DNA of 64,000 nucleotides from an uncultured Pelagibacteraceae bacterium (GTDB taxonomy: Bacteria; Pseudomonadota; Alphaproteobacteria; Pelagibacterales; Pelagibacteraceae). Below, one piece after another: positions 1-9,903 of this stretch. A program made the position numbers and the translations under genes. The DNA is taken from contig CABYCO010000003.1 in assembly GCA_902517495.1 (NCBI GenBank), positions 23,886 through 87,885 on the forward strand. The letters are read 5' to 3'. Numbering within the stretch: the first letter of the stretch is position 1; every line of letters begins with the position of its first letter. Under the pieces are notes generated by a model, which was not told the origin of the DNA, ran no database searches, and saw only the letters and a program-made list of their open reading frames with translations.

Positions 1-30
1 GTTAATATCTTTTACTTTATAATCTGTCAT
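1..30 (-). CDS. possible 5' end of a CDS running off the window edge (MTDYKVKDIN...)
   Basis: Reverse complement of 1-30 is an open frame starting ATG downstream of the histidine kinase gene; no clear Shine-Dalgarno and too short to identify. Confidence 0.25.
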   Translation of the reverse strand, partial: MTDYKVKDIN

Positions 31-72
31 AAGGTAAGGCTTGTAGCAACTTTATTTATATTAATCAACTTT

Positions 73-1575
73 TCATTGGGTCGCCGGGAAAATAATTGTA
101 ACTTTTGCACCCTTCTCTCTATTATTTTCAGCTTTAATTTGTCCATTATGTAATTCAACTAAGTTTTTCACTATATTTAGGCCTAGACCAGAGTGCTCTC
201 CGAAATTTTCAGGTCTATTGCTGTAAAATCTATTGAATATTTTAGCAGTATCCTTCTCACTAAAGCCAGTTCCTTCATCGATTACTACAATTCTTGGCTT
301 ACCTTCTTTGTCTTTACTGACCTCTACTATAATTTCTTGATTGTCACCGCTAAAAGAAATTGAATTTTCAAGCAAATTTGCAATAATTTGTTCTATCCTA
401 TTGTTGATGCCAAGTATGAAATAATTTTCAGATCCATTAGATTTTAACCTTATTTGAATTTTTCTCTTTGAATTGTAAACATTATTAAAGTCATCAACTA
501 CAGATTTGGCAATTTCCTTTATATCAATTTTTTGCATTGTCTCTGTAGAAATTACTGCTTCATCTTTGAGCATTTGAGAATAATCAGTGATTAGTCTTTC
601 TATTCTCTCGACATCGTGAGATACAATATTAATTAACTTTTCTCTTTTAGTTTTATCTTCTGTTTCTGAAATTATCTCAGATGCACTTTTTAATGAGGCA
701 AGAGGATTTCTAATTTCATGAAGTAAGTCTGTTGAGTAATTTTCAGCAGTTGTAATTCTTTTGTTCAATTCACTGGTCATTTCATCAAGTGACTTGGATA
801 ATATTCCTAATTCATCATTCCTTGTCTTAACCCTTTCTATATCTGTTTTTTCGTTACTTTTATCTTTTATGTTTTTTGTATAAGTAACTAAATTTTTAAT
901 AGGTTTTAAAAAATATCTATTTAAAACATATGAAAAAATAATTATAACCATAAGTACTACTAGAGCTGTTCTAATAATAAAGTTCTCTCTCTCTTCAATT
1001 TGTGCAATTATATTATCAGCATTTTCAGATATAAGAATATAACCCTTATTATTTAAATAATTAATACTCCCAATACTAAAAACAAAAAACTGCTCTTGGA
1101 TTTGTTTTAAATTGGTTAAAGATTTTTCAGATCCTGATACATAATATTTATTAAGATCTTCGTAGAAAATTGTTTCATTTTTATTTTCTTGATTATTAAA
1201 ATTATTCTCGCTTGATTGTTCATTTAACTCTTCAATTAGTAATAACGATGATGGAATAGATCTTGTATCTCCAATCCAATTTAATTTATCATCAAAAAAT
1301 ATTACTCTATCTAACTTTTCAAAATATGGAAATCGCGATTTTTTAGAGAATAAAAATTCACTTATTCCATATTCATTTAGTTTTATGTTTGATTTTTCTA
1401 AATTTAATATTGTTTGAGTAATTATATTTGTATGATTTTTTTGTTTTTCACTGATTAAATTTTTTTGAATAGCGCCTAAGTAAAAAAACGTTATAATTAC
1501 TATAAATATAAAGACTACTAGATTAATAAATAAAAATTTCTGTAATATAGAGAGATTTTTTAGTATTTTTCCCAT
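73..1575 (-). CDS. chvG: membrane sensor histidine kinase, ChvG-like
   Basis: N-terminal TM, periplasmic region, second TM/HAMP, H-box LLHEIRNPLASLKSA, N box NLLENSISFS, G boxes DEGTGFS and GLGLNIV; next to a ChvI-like regulator. Confidence 0.8.
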   Translation of the reverse strand: MGKILKNLSILQKFLFINLVVFIFIVIITFFYLGAIQKNLISEKQKNHTNIITQTILNLEKSNIKLNEYGISEFLFSKKSRFPYFEKLDRVIFFDDKLNWIGDTRSIPSSLLLIEELNEQSSENNFNNQENKNETIFYEDLNKYYVSGSEKSLTNLKQIQEQFFVFSIGSINYLNNKGYILISENADNIIAQIEERENFIIRTALVVLMVIIIFSYVLNRYFLKPIKNLVTYTKNIKDKSNEKTDIERVKTRNDELGILSKSLDEMTSELNKRITTAENYSTDLLHEIRNPLASLKSASEIISETEDKTKREKLINIVSHDVERIERLITDYSQMLKDEAVISTETMQKIDIKEIAKSVVDDFNNVYNSKRKIQIRLKSNGSENYFILGINNRIEQIIANLLENSISFSGDNQEIIVEVSKDKEGKPRIVVIDEGTGFSEKDTAKIFNRFYSNRPENFGEHSGLGLNIVKNLVELHNGQIKAENNREKGAKVTIIFPATQ

Positions 1576-1580
1576 AATTA

Positions 1581-2285
1581 TTATTTAACATTCCATCTAT
1601 ATCCACTTCCATATCTTGTTTCAATTGCTGAAAAATCACTGTCTACTTTTTTAAATTTTTTTCTTATTCTTTTAACATGACTATCAATAGTCCTATCTTC
1701 TATATCTGAGTCTTCTCGATAAGCTACATCCATAAGCAACGCTCTCTCTTTAATCATTCCTGGCCTTTTTGCTAGCTCCTCAACAATTTTAAATTCTGTT
1801 GTAGTCAGTTTATCAGGTAATTGTTTACCATCCCACTCACATTCGAGTTGGGAAGGATCTAATTTTAACTTGCCATGTGAAATTACATTTTTATTTTCTT
1901 CAATATTAATGTCCTTATCTTTTTTTCTTAATTGTACTTTAATTCTTTCAACTAAAACTTTGGTTGAAAATCCTCCAGTTTTACCAACAAAGTCATCTGC
2001 ACCTAGCTTTAAACCGCTAACCTCGTCGGTTACTTCATCTTTAGAAGTTAAAAAAATAACTGGCATAGAAGTTTTTTTTCTAAGTTTTCTTAGGAGTTCT
2101 TCGCCATCCATTCTTGGCATTTTAATATCAATCACAGCAAGATCAGGTGGTGTTCTTGATAATCCAACAAGAGCATTTTCACCATCAATATAAGTTTGCA
2201 CTTTAAAACCTTCCTTTTCTAAAGCCATCTGGACAGATGTTAATAAATTTCGATCATCATCTACTAACGCAATTGTTTGTGACAT
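1581..2285 (-). CDS. chvI: OmpR-family response regulator, ChvI-like
   Basis: Receiver MSQTIALVDDDRNLLTS...DIKMPRMDG and C-terminal winged helix DRTIDSHVKRIRKKF; adjacent to the kinase. Confidence 0.85.
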   Translation of the reverse strand: MSQTIALVDDDRNLLTSVQMALEKEGFKVQTYIDGENALVGLSRTPPDLAVIDIKMPRMDGEELLRKLRKKTSMPVIFLTSKDEVTDEVSGLKLGADDFVGKTGGFSTKVLVERIKVQLRKKDKDINIEENKNVISHGKLKLDPSQLECEWDGKQLPDKLTTTEFKIVEELAKRPGMIKERALLMDVAYREDSDIEDRTIDSHVKRIRKKFKKVDSDFSAIETRYGSGYRWNVK

Positions 2286-2335
2286 ATATTAGAATAAAAA
2301 TACTAAATTGTTCATATTAGGGCAATTGTTTGTTT

Positions 2336-5110
2336 TCAATGAAGTTCACCCCAATTTTCTCCAATATTTACATCGACTAAAAGAGGTATTGAAAATGAGT
2401 GAAGTTCACTATCTTTTACACTCAACATCAAATCTTTTATTAATTTAGTACTTTTTTTTGTTTCTTTTGAGCTTTCCTCAAAAATTAATTCATCGTGTAT
2501 CTGTAACAACATTTTTAGACTATTATTTTTATTATTAGAGATTTCTTTATTTATTCTGATCATTGCTAATCTCATTATCTCTGATGCTGACCCTTGAATT
2601 GGAGCATTTATCGCTGCCCTCTCCTGAAAATTTCTTACATTAAAGTTCTTATCATTAATTCCAGTGAGATGTGTTTTTCTTCCAAATATATTACTTACAT
2701 AACCACTTTTTCTACAAAAATTTACAGTTGTTTTCATATAATCTTTAATTTCTGGAAATTTTTTAAAATAAGAATTTAAAAATTCTTCTGCTTCATTATT
2801 TGAAACATTAATTTGTTTGGCTAAACCATATTGTGAAATACCATAAATTATTCCGAAGTTGATTGCTTTTGCTTTTCTTCTTGTTTCTGAGTCAATTTTG
2901 TTAATTTCTTTTCCAAAAATCTGACTGGCTGTTAAAGTGTGAATATCCTCATTATTTAAAAATGCCTTTTTTAGCTGTTTTACATCTGCTAGATCAGCTA
3001 AAATTCTCATCTCAACTTGGTTGTAGTCTGCTGAAATCAATTTGTTATTTTTTTCAGAAACAAAGGCTTTTCTTATGTCCTTTCCATCATCTGATTTTAT
3101 TGGAATATTTTGTAAATTTGGATCACTAGATGCAAGTCTACCTGTTGTAGTAGCTGCTAACAAAAAAGATGTATGAACTCTTTTAGTATTTTGATTTATG
3201 TGTTCTGGCAATGCATCTGAATAGGTATTTTTAAGTTTACTAATCTGTCTCCATTCTAAGATGAGTTTTGGAAATTCATAACCTTTAAAAGCTAAATCTT
3301 CTAAAACTGAAGCACTGGTAGCAAAACTTCCCTTTTTTGTTTTTTTTAAAGCTGCTATTTTTAAATCGTTATACATTATTTCACCAAGTTGCTTAGTTGA
3401 TCCAATATTAAATATTTTTTTTGAAATCTTAAAAATAGATTTTTCTAATTTTTCGATTTTAATTGAAAATTTTGAAGACAGTTTGTTTAGTGAAGATTTA
3501 TCAAGTTTAATCCCTTTTATCTCCATCTCTGCTAGTATTTTTATTAGTGGTTTTTCAAATAACTCATAAATATTCAATAATTTTTCTGCTTTTAAGGATT
3601 TTAAAAAAATTTTGTACAATCTAAATGTAATATCTGCATCTTCAGCTGCGTAATCTTTAGCTTCAGAAATATCCACTTCAGAAAAATTAAGTTGTTTCTT
3701 CCCTGTACCAACTAAATCTTTGAATTTTATAGTTTTATGACCTAGATGGATATCTGAAAGAGTATCCATATTATGCCTATTTTTACCAGCATCTAATGTG
3801 TAAGACATGAGCATAGTATCTTCCATGGATTTTAAAGTTATTCCTCGGTGATAAAAGACAATGAAATCAAACTTAATATTTTGTCCTACTTTTTTAATAC
3901 TCTCATCCTCTAAATAATTTTTTAAAATGCTTAAGACTTTTTTTTCGTTAAGATTGTTTCCTCTAATGTGATTTAATGGAATGTAACATGCATTTCCAAT
4001 TCTATTAGAAATTGAAATACCTACTAACTTTGCTGTGTGAGGGTCTAACGAGGTTGTTTCGGTATCTATTGCAAATTCACCTATTTCCTCTGATTGTGTC
4101 ATCCAATCTTCAATTTCTTTCTCATATTTAATTAACTGATAATTTTTTTTCTGAATTTCTGAAGTTTTTTCTGAATTTTTATCAATATCTTTAATTCCAG
4201 AATTATTTGAGCCCCCATACTTTGAAATGGCAGAACTTAATAGTCTATTAAACTCCATTTCTCTTAAAAAAGTATAAAGCTTGTCTTGATCAACACTTTT
4301 CAATATGAATTCTTCAATTTTATTTTTTACAGGTACATCTTTTTTTAATGTAACTAGTTTTTTACTAATAATTGCATCATCCTTGTTATTTATTAAAGTT
4401 TCTCTTCTTTTATTTTGTTTTATTTTTGATGCATTTTTTAATAAATTTTCTAAAGTTCCGTATTCATTTATCAATTCAGCAGCAGTTTTCACCCCTATGC
4501 CGGGTACACCAGGTACATTATCTGTGCTATCACCAGCTAAAGATTGGACATCTATTACTTTTTCAGGAGTAACTCCAAATTTATTATGTACATCGTCTTT
4601 ATTTATAAATTTGTTCTTCATTGGGTCATAAATTCTCACCCCTTTTTTATAAAGCTGCATTAAATCTTTGTCAGAAGAAACAATTGTTACTTTTGCCCCC
4701 AAGTCTAAAATTTTCTCCACATAAGTTGCAATTAAATCATCAGCCTCATAATTAATTAATTCAATTGAAGGTAAATTAAAAGCTTTTACAGATTGTCTAA
4801 TGTATTCAAATTGAGGAATTAGATCATCAGGTGCATCAGATCTATTTCCTTTATACTCTGAATATATTTCATTTCTAAAATTTTTCCGTGCTGAATCAAA
4901 TATTACAGCAAAGTGAGTCGGTTTTTCTAAATTATCATCTGATTTAGAGTCTTCTAATAATTTAAAAAGCATATTACAAAAACCACTGACAGCACCTACT
5001 GGTAAGCCATCGCTTTTTCTAGTCAAAGGAGGAAGTGCATAATACGCTCTAAAAATGTATCCAGAACCATCTATTAAGTAAAAATGGTCACTTTTTTTAA
5101 TTTTATCCAT
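2336..5110 (-). CDS. polA: DNA polymerase I
   Basis: 924 aa; 5' nuclease domain (GDSTDNVPGVPGIGVKTA), 3'-5' exonuclease (FAIDTETTSLD), polymerase motifs (SADYNQVEMRILA, RRKAKAINFGIIYGIS, QIHDELIFE). Confidence 0.97.
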   Translation of the reverse strand: MDKIKKSDHFYLIDGSGYIFRAYYALPPLTRKSDGLPVGAVSGFCNMLFKLLEDSKSDDNLEKPTHFAVIFDSARKNFRNEIYSEYKGNRSDAPDDLIPQFEYIRQSVKAFNLPSIELINYEADDLIATYVEKILDLGAKVTIVSSDKDLMQLYKKGVRIYDPMKNKFINKDDVHNKFGVTPEKVIDVQSLAGDSTDNVPGVPGIGVKTAAELINEYGTLENLLKNASKIKQNKRRETLINNKDDAIISKKLVTLKKDVPVKNKIEEFILKSVDQDKLYTFLREMEFNRLLSSAISKYGGSNNSGIKDIDKNSEKTSEIQKKNYQLIKYEKEIEDWMTQSEEIGEFAIDTETTSLDPHTAKLVGISISNRIGNACYIPLNHIRGNNLNEKKVLSILKNYLEDESIKKVGQNIKFDFIVFYHRGITLKSMEDTMLMSYTLDAGKNRHNMDTLSDIHLGHKTIKFKDLVGTGKKQLNFSEVDISEAKDYAAEDADITFRLYKIFLKSLKAEKLLNIYELFEKPLIKILAEMEIKGIKLDKSSLNKLSSKFSIKIEKLEKSIFKISKKIFNIGSTKQLGEIMYNDLKIAALKKTKKGSFATSASVLEDLAFKGYEFPKLILEWRQISKLKNTYSDALPEHINQNTKRVHTSFLLAATTTGRLASSDPNLQNIPIKSDDGKDIRKAFVSEKNNKLISADYNQVEMRILADLADVKQLKKAFLNNEDIHTLTASQIFGKEINKIDSETRRKAKAINFGIIYGISQYGLAKQINVSNNEAEEFLNSYFKKFPEIKDYMKTTVNFCRKSGYVSNIFGRKTHLTGINDKNFNVRNFQERAAINAPIQGSASEIMRLAMIRINKEISNNKNNSLKMLLQIHDELIFEESSKETKKSTKLIKDLMLSVKDSELHSFSIPLLVDVNIGENWGELH

Positions 5111-5160
5111 AATGTAATGATATCTTAATTTTTACAAATGTAATAAATGTATGCCCTCTA

Positions 5161-6090
5161 ATGAATAAAAAAAACGTCTTAACTGTTAAAAACTTGAATA
5201 AAGTTTATTCAAAAAACGGTTCTAAACAAACGCATGCGCTTAATAATTTAAACTTAGAAGTGAAAGAAGGTGAAATTTTTGGTCTATTAGGACCAAATGG
5301 GGCTGGAAAGAGTACATTTATAAACATATTAGGTGGATCAGTTGTAAAAACTGGTGGTGAGGTAAATGTTTGGGGGTTTAACTTAGATAAAAATCCTAGA
5401 CAGGTTAGAGCCTCTATTGGAATTGTTCCACAAGAGGTAAACTTTGATCCATTTTTTAGTCCTAGAAAACTCTTAGAGCTCCAAGCAGGACTATACGGAA
5501 TTAGAGAAAAAGATAGAATTACAGATACTATATTGAAGTTGGTATCGTTAGAGGAACAAGCTGACAGTTATGCTAGAGCTTTATCAGGTGGTATGAAGAG
5601 AAGATTGCTTGTAGCAAAAGCGATGGTACATCAACCTCCAATTATAATTTTAGATGAGCCTACTGCAGGAGTAGATGTGGAGCTTAGAAATACATTGTGG
5701 GAAAATGTTAAATCTTTGAACAAACAAGGGGTAACAACAATACTAACAACTCATTACCTTGAGGAAGCAGAAAAAATGTGTGATAGGATTGGTATTTTAA
5801 ATGGAGGGAAATTAGTTGCTTTGGATACCACTAAAAATCTCTTGGAAAGAATTCAAACAAAAATTGTGTATGTCACTACAGATAAAAAAACTAATATTAA
5901 CGACAACACTTTCGAGACTTTAAAAATTATATCAAATGATGCAAAGAGGTTAGTTTTATCATATGAGAAGAGTAAGCTAAGCATTGATTCAATAATTTCA
6001 GAAATTAAAAAACAAGATATTAAGATACATGATATTTCAACTGATGACGGAGATCTTGAAGATGTATTTTTAAGACTTACAAAAAATTAG
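5161..6090 (+). CDS. ABC transporter ATP-binding protein
   Basis: Walker A GPNGAGKST, signature ALSGGMKRR, Walker B IIILDEPTAG; no permease gene adjacent. Confidence 0.92.
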   Translation: MNKKNVLTVKNLNKVYSKNGSKQTHALNNLNLEVKEGEIFGLLGPNGAGKSTFINILGGSVVKTGGEVNVWGFNLDKNPRQVRASIGIVPQEVNFDPFFSPRKLLELQAGLYGIREKDRITDTILKLVSLEEQADSYARALSGGMKRRLLVAKAMVHQPPIIILDEPTAGVDVELRNTLWENVKSLNKQGVTTILTTHYLEEAEKMCDRIGILNGGKLVALDTTKNLLERIQTKIVYVTTDKKTNINDNTFETLKIISNDAKRLVLSYEKSKLSIDSIISEIKKQDIKIHDISTDDGDLEDVFLRLTKN

Positions 6091-6091
6091 G

Positions 6092-6655
6092 TTATCTAGG
6101 AGATCTTTTAGATAATATTCTCTGAAGAGTTCTTCTATGCATTTTTAGTCTTCTTGCAGTTTCAGAGACATTTCTGTTACATAACTCAAAAACTCTGTGT
6201 ATATGCTCCCATTTTACTCTATCGGCAGACATTGGGTTTTCGGGAGGAGCAGGCTTTTGATTTGGGTCAGCTAAAAGTGCTTTTTCAACATCATCTGCAT
6301 CTGCAGGCTTCGCAATGTAGTCAATTGCTCCCTCTTTAATTGCAGCAACTGCTGTTGGAATATTACCATATCCAGTTAACATTATAATTCTACTTTTAAG
6401 GTTTCCCTTTTGAATTTCTTTTACTACTTCTAGTCCATTCCCATCATTTAATCTTAAATCAACAACGGCAAACGCTGGACTTTGCGATTTTACAGTCTCA
6501 ATGCCAATTTTTACACTCTCTGCTTGTGTAACTGTAAAACCTTTTTTTTCCATGGCCCTAGCCAATCTCTGTCTAAATGGATTGTCATCATCTACTATCA
6601 AAAGCGATTTATCCTCGAAATCACTTAGTTTTTGAAGTGTTGGTTGATTAATCAT
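6092..6655 (-). CDS. regA: RegA/PrrA/ActR-type response regulator
   Basis: Receiver (LLIVDDDNPFRQRLARAME) plus Fis-type HTH C-terminus NVSETARRLKMHRRTLQRILSKRSPR typical of RegA/ActR. Confidence 0.88.
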   Translation of the reverse strand: MINQPTLQKLSDFEDKSLLIVDDDNPFRQRLARAMEKKGFTVTQAESVKIGIETVKSQSPAFAVVDLRLNDGNGLEVVKEIQKGNLKSRIIMLTGYGNIPTAVAAIKEGAIDYIAKPADADDVEKALLADPNQKPAPPENPMSADRVKWEHIHRVFELCNRNVSETARRLKMHRRTLQRILSKRSPR

Positions 6656-6723
6656 AACTCATATATGGAAGTAAATTTTAATATTTCAATAGCATTATTT
6701 ACTTTACATTATTAATTATTTCC

Positions 6724-6742
6724 CATAAATGCTGCATTTATG
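6724..6742 (+). repeat. perfect inverted repeat CATAAATGC-T-GCATTTATG in the regA/decarboxylase intergenic region
   Basis: 9-bp arms read directly, 1-nt centre; potential operator or RNA stem-loop. Confidence 0.8.
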
Positions 6743-6745
6743 AAA

Positions 6746-6774
6746 CTTGCATATGTGTTATGCAGGTTTTTTTT
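6746..6774 (+). terminator. intrinsic-terminator-like hairpin in the leader of the polyamine cluster
   Basis: CTTGCATA-TGTGT-TATGCAGG (8 bp, one G-U) followed directly by T8, 25 nt upstream of the decarboxylase ATG. Confidence 0.65.
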
Positions 6775-6799
6775 GTAAATTTTTTTTAGAGGTGCAGAT

Positions 6800-7978
6800 A
6801 TGCAAAAATTTAAGTCAGTTGAACAATTAGTTAACCAACTGAGACCGACAGGACCTGTTTATTGTATTAGAAAAGAGTCAATTAAATTGGCATCTAAATA
6901 CTTCCAAAAGAATTTTCCAGGACAAATACTATACGCATTAAAAACTAACCCTCATCCAGTAGTTCTTAAAACTATTGTTGAAAGTGGTATAAATCGTTTT
7001 GACGTAGCATCTATCAAAGAAATAGAGGCTATAAGAAAAATAAGTCCAGATGCCAACTGTTCTTATATGCATACTGTAAAAAGTAGAGAGAGTATAAAAG
7101 AGGCATATTTCAAATATAATGTTAAAGCGTTTTCTTTGGATACTAAAGACGAATTAATAAAAATCTTAGATAGTACAAATTATGCTAAAGATTTAGAATT
7201 ATTTGTTAGAGTTTCTGTTTCTAATGAACATGCAGAAATTGATTTATCAAAAAAATTTGGAGCCATCAATAATGAAGCAGCTGGTTTACTTAGGTTAACA
7301 AAACAATATTCTAAAAAAATTGGACTTGGTTTTCATGTTGGCTCACAATGTATGCACCCTATATCTTATTCAAAAGGAATAATTGAAATCAATAATATAA
7401 TTAAGAAAACAAAAATTATTCCAGATGTAATTAATGTTGGAGGTGGTTTTCCTACTATTTACCCTGATCTTATTCCTCAATCTTTAGATAGTTACTTTAA
7501 CGAAATTAAAAAAGGTTTAAGTAATTTAAAGTTAGATATTCTTCCAGAAATAATTTGTGAACCTGGAAGAGCGATTGTTGCAGAAAGTGGTTCAACAATA
7601 GTAAGAGTTGATTTAAGAAAAAAACAAAAACTTTATATAAATGATGGAACTTATGGAACATTATTCGATGCAGGTGTTCCTAACATAGTTTACCCATCAA
7701 AAATGATAACTGATGGAAGAGTAATTTCTAAAAAATTAACATCTTTCGATTTCTACGGCCCAACTTGCGATAGTATGGATTATATGAAAGGTCCTTTTAT
7801 TTTACCAAATAATATTAGAGAAAATGATTATATAGAATTAGGACAGCTTGGAGCGTATGGATTAACTTTTAGAACTAATTTTAATGGATTTTACTCTAAT
7901 GAAATTTACGAAGTTGAGGATAATCCAATCATGACGATGTATGACAAAGAAGCAAATAAAGAGTTTCTTGTTGCTTAA
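6800..7978 (+). CDS. fold-III PLP-dependent decarboxylase, ornithine decarboxylase-like
   Basis: ILYALKTNPHP (PLP lysine motif), HVGSQC, CEPGRAIVAESG, GPTCDSMD as in the ODC/DapDC family; 392 aa. Confidence 0.85.
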   Translation: MQKFKSVEQLVNQLRPTGPVYCIRKESIKLASKYFQKNFPGQILYALKTNPHPVVLKTIVESGINRFDVASIKEIEAIRKISPDANCSYMHTVKSRESIKEAYFKYNVKAFSLDTKDELIKILDSTNYAKDLELFVRVSVSNEHAEIDLSKKFGAINNEAAGLLRLTKQYSKKIGLGFHVGSQCMHPISYSKGIIEINNIIKKTKIIPDVINVGGGFPTIYPDLIPQSLDSYFNEIKKGLSNLKLDILPEIICEPGRAIVAESGSTIVRVDLRKKQKLYINDGTYGTLFDAGVPNIVYPSKMITDGRVISKKLTSFDFYGPTCDSMDYMKGPFILPNNIRENDYIELGQLGAYGLTFRTNFNGFYSNEIYEVEDNPIMTMYDKEANKEFLVA

Positions 7979-9018
7979 TGTCAGATAATAAAAACCAATC
8001 AAATAATAGAAAAAGTGACTTACTTAGTAAAGAAGTAGAGCATATTGATATAACTTCTTTTGATGCTAGAAAAATCGTTTCTTCAATGGAAAAAATGTCT
8101 TTCGTTTCAAGAGAGACTGCAAATGCAGCAAATATTTATAATGAAATGATAAAAGATAAAGATTGTACAATTTTTTTAACACTCGCAGGATCAACATCTG
8201 CCGCAGGATGTATGCATATTTATAGAGATTTAGTTAAATATAATATGGTAGATGCAATAGTCGCTACTGGAGCTTCTATTATTGATATGGATTTCTTTGA
8301 GGCACTTGGTTTTAAACATTATCAGGGATCCCAATATCAAGATGATACAGAGTTAAGGAATAATTATGTTGATAGAATATATGATACTTATATTGATGAA
8401 GAAGAGCTTCAGATGTGCGATAAAACCATTGGTGAAATTGCAGATGAATTAGAGCCTAAAAGCTATACTTCAAGAGAATTTATAAAAGAGATTGGTAAAT
8501 ATCTTAAAACTAACGCCAAGAAGAAAGATTCATTAATAGAGGTTGCTTATGACAACAATGTTCCAATTTTCTGTCCAGCGTTTACTGATTCAAGCGCAGG
8601 ATTTGGTCTTGTAATGCACCAAGAAAGAAGCCCAAAAAATCATATCACAATCGACTCAATCCGAGAGTTTAGAGAATTAACTGAAATTAAAATTCAATCT
8701 AAAGGATCAGGTCTTTTTATGATTGGAGGAGGCGTACCTAAAAATTTTATTCAAGATACAGTCATATGTGCTGAACTTTTAGGTAAAGATGTAGATATGC
8801 ATAAATATGCCATTCAAATAACAGTTGCTGATTCTAGGGATGGAGCATGCAGTAGCTCAACATTAAAAGAGGCAAGCTCATGGGGCAAAGTAGACATAAC
8901 CAAAGAGCAAATGGTTTTTGCAGAAGCTACAAGTGTGCTACCCTTAATAGCAAGTGATGCCTATCATAAAGGTGAATGGAAAAATAGAGAAAGAAAAAAT
9001 TTTTCCAAGATATTTTGA
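7978..9018 (+). CDS. deoxyhypusine synthase-like protein (possible homospermidine-type synthase)
   Basis: VPIFCPAFTDSSAGF, GSGLFMIGGGVPKNF and the SWGK motif containing the catalytic lysine of DHS; sits in a polyamine cluster. Confidence 0.85.
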   Translation: MSDNKNQSNNRKSDLLSKEVEHIDITSFDARKIVSSMEKMSFVSRETANAANIYNEMIKDKDCTIFLTLAGSTSAAGCMHIYRDLVKYNMVDAIVATGASIIDMDFFEALGFKHYQGSQYQDDTELRNNYVDRIYDTYIDEEELQMCDKTIGEIADELEPKSYTSREFIKEIGKYLKTNAKKKDSLIEVAYDNNVPIFCPAFTDSSAGFGLVMHQERSPKNHITIDSIREFRELTEIKIQSKGSGLFMIGGGVPKNFIQDTVICAELLGKDVDMHKYAIQITVADSRDGACSSSTLKEASSWGKVDITKEQMVFAEATSVLPLIASDAYHKGEWKNRERKNFSKIF

Positions 9019-9021
9019 TTA

Positions 9022-9903
9022 ATGACCAAAAAAATCAAAATTGGTTTAATTCAAAGTAAATCTTTAGGGACAATTCAATCTAATATTGATTTAGCTATAA
9101 AAAATATTAAAAAAGCTGCAAACAAAAAGGCAAAGATAATATGTCTACCAGAACTATTTTTAACTAATTACTTTTGCCAAACAGAAAGTCATTCAAATTT
9201 TAAATTAGCAGAAAAAATTCCAGGAAAAATCTCAGGTATATTTTGTGATTTAGCAAAGGAGCTTGGTGTTGTGTTGAATCTTACTATGTTCGAAAAAAAA
9301 ACATCTGGATTTTATCATAATACTAGTATCATTATTAATGAAAATGGTAATATTCTATCTAAATATCGTAAGATGCACATACCTGATGACCCAGGGTATT
9401 ATGAAAAATTTTATTTCAGTCCTGGAGACTTAGGTTTCAAAAGTGTGAAAACTAAATTTGGCAAGATAGGTCCTCTTATATGTTGGGATCAATGGTTCCC
9501 CGAAGCAGCTAGATTAACGGCTTTAAAAGGGGCTCAAATTATTTTTTATCCTACTGCTATTGGATGGCATCCAAAAGAAAAAAGAAAGCTTGGAAAATCT
9601 CAATTAGATTCTTGGGTCACAATGCAAAAATCTCATGCTATTGCTAATGGAACTTATGTGGCTGCTATAAATAGAGTTGGGATAGAAAAAAAAGGTAAGA
9701 AAAAAATCGAATTTTGGGGTAATTCAATGGTGATAGATCCTAGTGGGAAAGTAATTGCAAAAGCAGGAAATAAAAAAGAGGATATTTTAGTTTGTGAAAT
9801 AGATTATAAAAAAATAGATACTGCTAGACAGCACTGGCCTTTTTTAAGAGACAGAAGAACTGAATTTTACAAAGATATTCTCAAAAATCCTGAAGATGAA
9901 TAA
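9022..9903 (+). CDS. aguB: carbon-nitrogen hydrolase, N-carbamoylputrescine amidase-like
   Basis: Nitrilase Glu-Lys-Cys motifs (CLPELFLTNYF, YRKMHIPDDPGYYEKFYF, GPLICWDQWFPEAAR); adjacent to aguA. Confidence 0.9.
   Translation: MTKKIKIGLIQSKSLGTIQSNIDLAIKNIKKAANKKAKIICLPELFLTNYFCQTESHSNFKLAEKIPGKISGIFCDLAKELGVVLNLTMFEKKTSGFYHNTSIIINENGNILSKYRKMHIPDDPGYYEKFYFSPGDLGFKSVKTKFGKIGPLICWDQWFPEAARLTALKGAQIIFYPTAIGWHPKEKRKLGKSQLDSWVTMQKSHAIANGTYVAAINRVGIEKKGKKKIEFWGNSMVIDPSGKVIAKAGNKKEDILVCEIDYKKIDTARQHWPFLRDRRTEFYKDILKNPEDE

Noticed and set aside
1870-2193. Small antisense ORFs in the track (e.g. within chvI, polA, sdhA, sucB)
   Set aside because: They overlap strongly supported genes on the other strand and have low-complexity, hydrophobic translations expected by chance in AT-rich DNA.
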